DNA of 64,000 bases, from positions 154,334 to 218,333 of the forward strand of contig NZ_MAUE01000013.1 of the NCBI RefSeq assembly GCF_001702265.1, given 5' to 3'. Positions 63,930 through 64,000 of the stretch are shown here, piece by piece. The DNA is from Pseudomonas aylmerensis. Its GTDB lineage: Bacteria > Pseudomonadota > Gammaproteobacteria > Pseudomonadales > Pseudomonadaceae. The notes beneath the pieces were generated by a model. That model was given only the letters and a program-made list of their open reading frames with translations. It had not been told where the DNA came from and ran no database searches. Made by a program: the position numbers and the translations under genes. Each line of letters starts with the position of its first letter. The first letter of the stretch is position 1.

Positions 63930-64000
63930 ATCCAAACACCTCAGATTTGGACGCCATCATAGCGCCCGATTGAGGTGTCCAAAATCATTAGGCCAGTTCA

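Overview
The window is chromosomal DNA of a fluorescent Pseudomonas, most like the P. fluorescens group. GC is high, short REP palindromes of the type seen in P. fluorescens occur throughout, and gene order matches known Pseudomonas blocks: wspABCDEF-wspR, prfB, lysS; fpr/finR; dgkA-erdR; cinA-recA-recX. These are assignments from recalled gene order and protein motifs, not from a database search.

Left part (1-9.1 kb): two DUF4398/OmpA lipoproteins, then a small minus-strand locus with two perfect HrpL-type promoters (Hrp boxes, each GGAACC-N15-CCACNNA). One lies before a Gly/Gln/Ser-rich, Cys-free harpin-like protein and one before a 64-residue ORF. This is the strongest unexpected signal in the window. 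An alpha/beta hydrolase pair, a QEGLA-motif protein with a lipoprotein, a TetR regulator, lysS and prfB (with its programmed +1 frameshift) follow. 9.4-17.8 kb is the complete Wsp surface-sensing chemosensory operon, ending in the diguanylate cyclase WspR.

18-31.3 kb: a DUF533 protein, then a LysR regulator and a polyamine module. The module has two gamma-aminobutyraldehyde dehydrogenase paralogues flanking a YdcSTUV-like ABC importer, followed by a Tat-exported spermidine dehydrogenase (SpdH). OpgD (periplasmic glucans) follows. 31.3-48.9 kb is mostly core genes: an old-yellow-enzyme oxidoreductase, Kup, rimO, a GNAT, a pseudouridine-synthase-like protein that has lost its catalytic aspartate, trmO, fpr/finR, dgkA, erdR, tapT, a PA3611-family protein, a LOG protein, recX, recA (with LexA box) and cinA. 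A toxin-antitoxin pair between kup and rimO is bracketed by 25-bp direct repeats.

48.9-62.3 kb, next to cinA: a contractile-tail (R-type, P2-like) tailocin with no capsid, portal, terminase or integrase genes. Its order is repressor, holin, baseplate V-W-J-I, tail fibre and chaperone, sheath, tube, frameshifted tail chaperone, short tape measure, U, X, D, GH19 endolysin and Rz/Rz1 spanin. A sigma70-like promoter whose spacer and -35 are covered by TGCA palindromes lies between the LexA-like repressor and the holin, which fits SOS-induced release of repression. Divergent from the repressor is a secreted Cys-rich protein made of four 21-residue repeats. A complete IS3-family element with a 4-bp target duplication sits directly behind its stop codon and fills the right end of the window.
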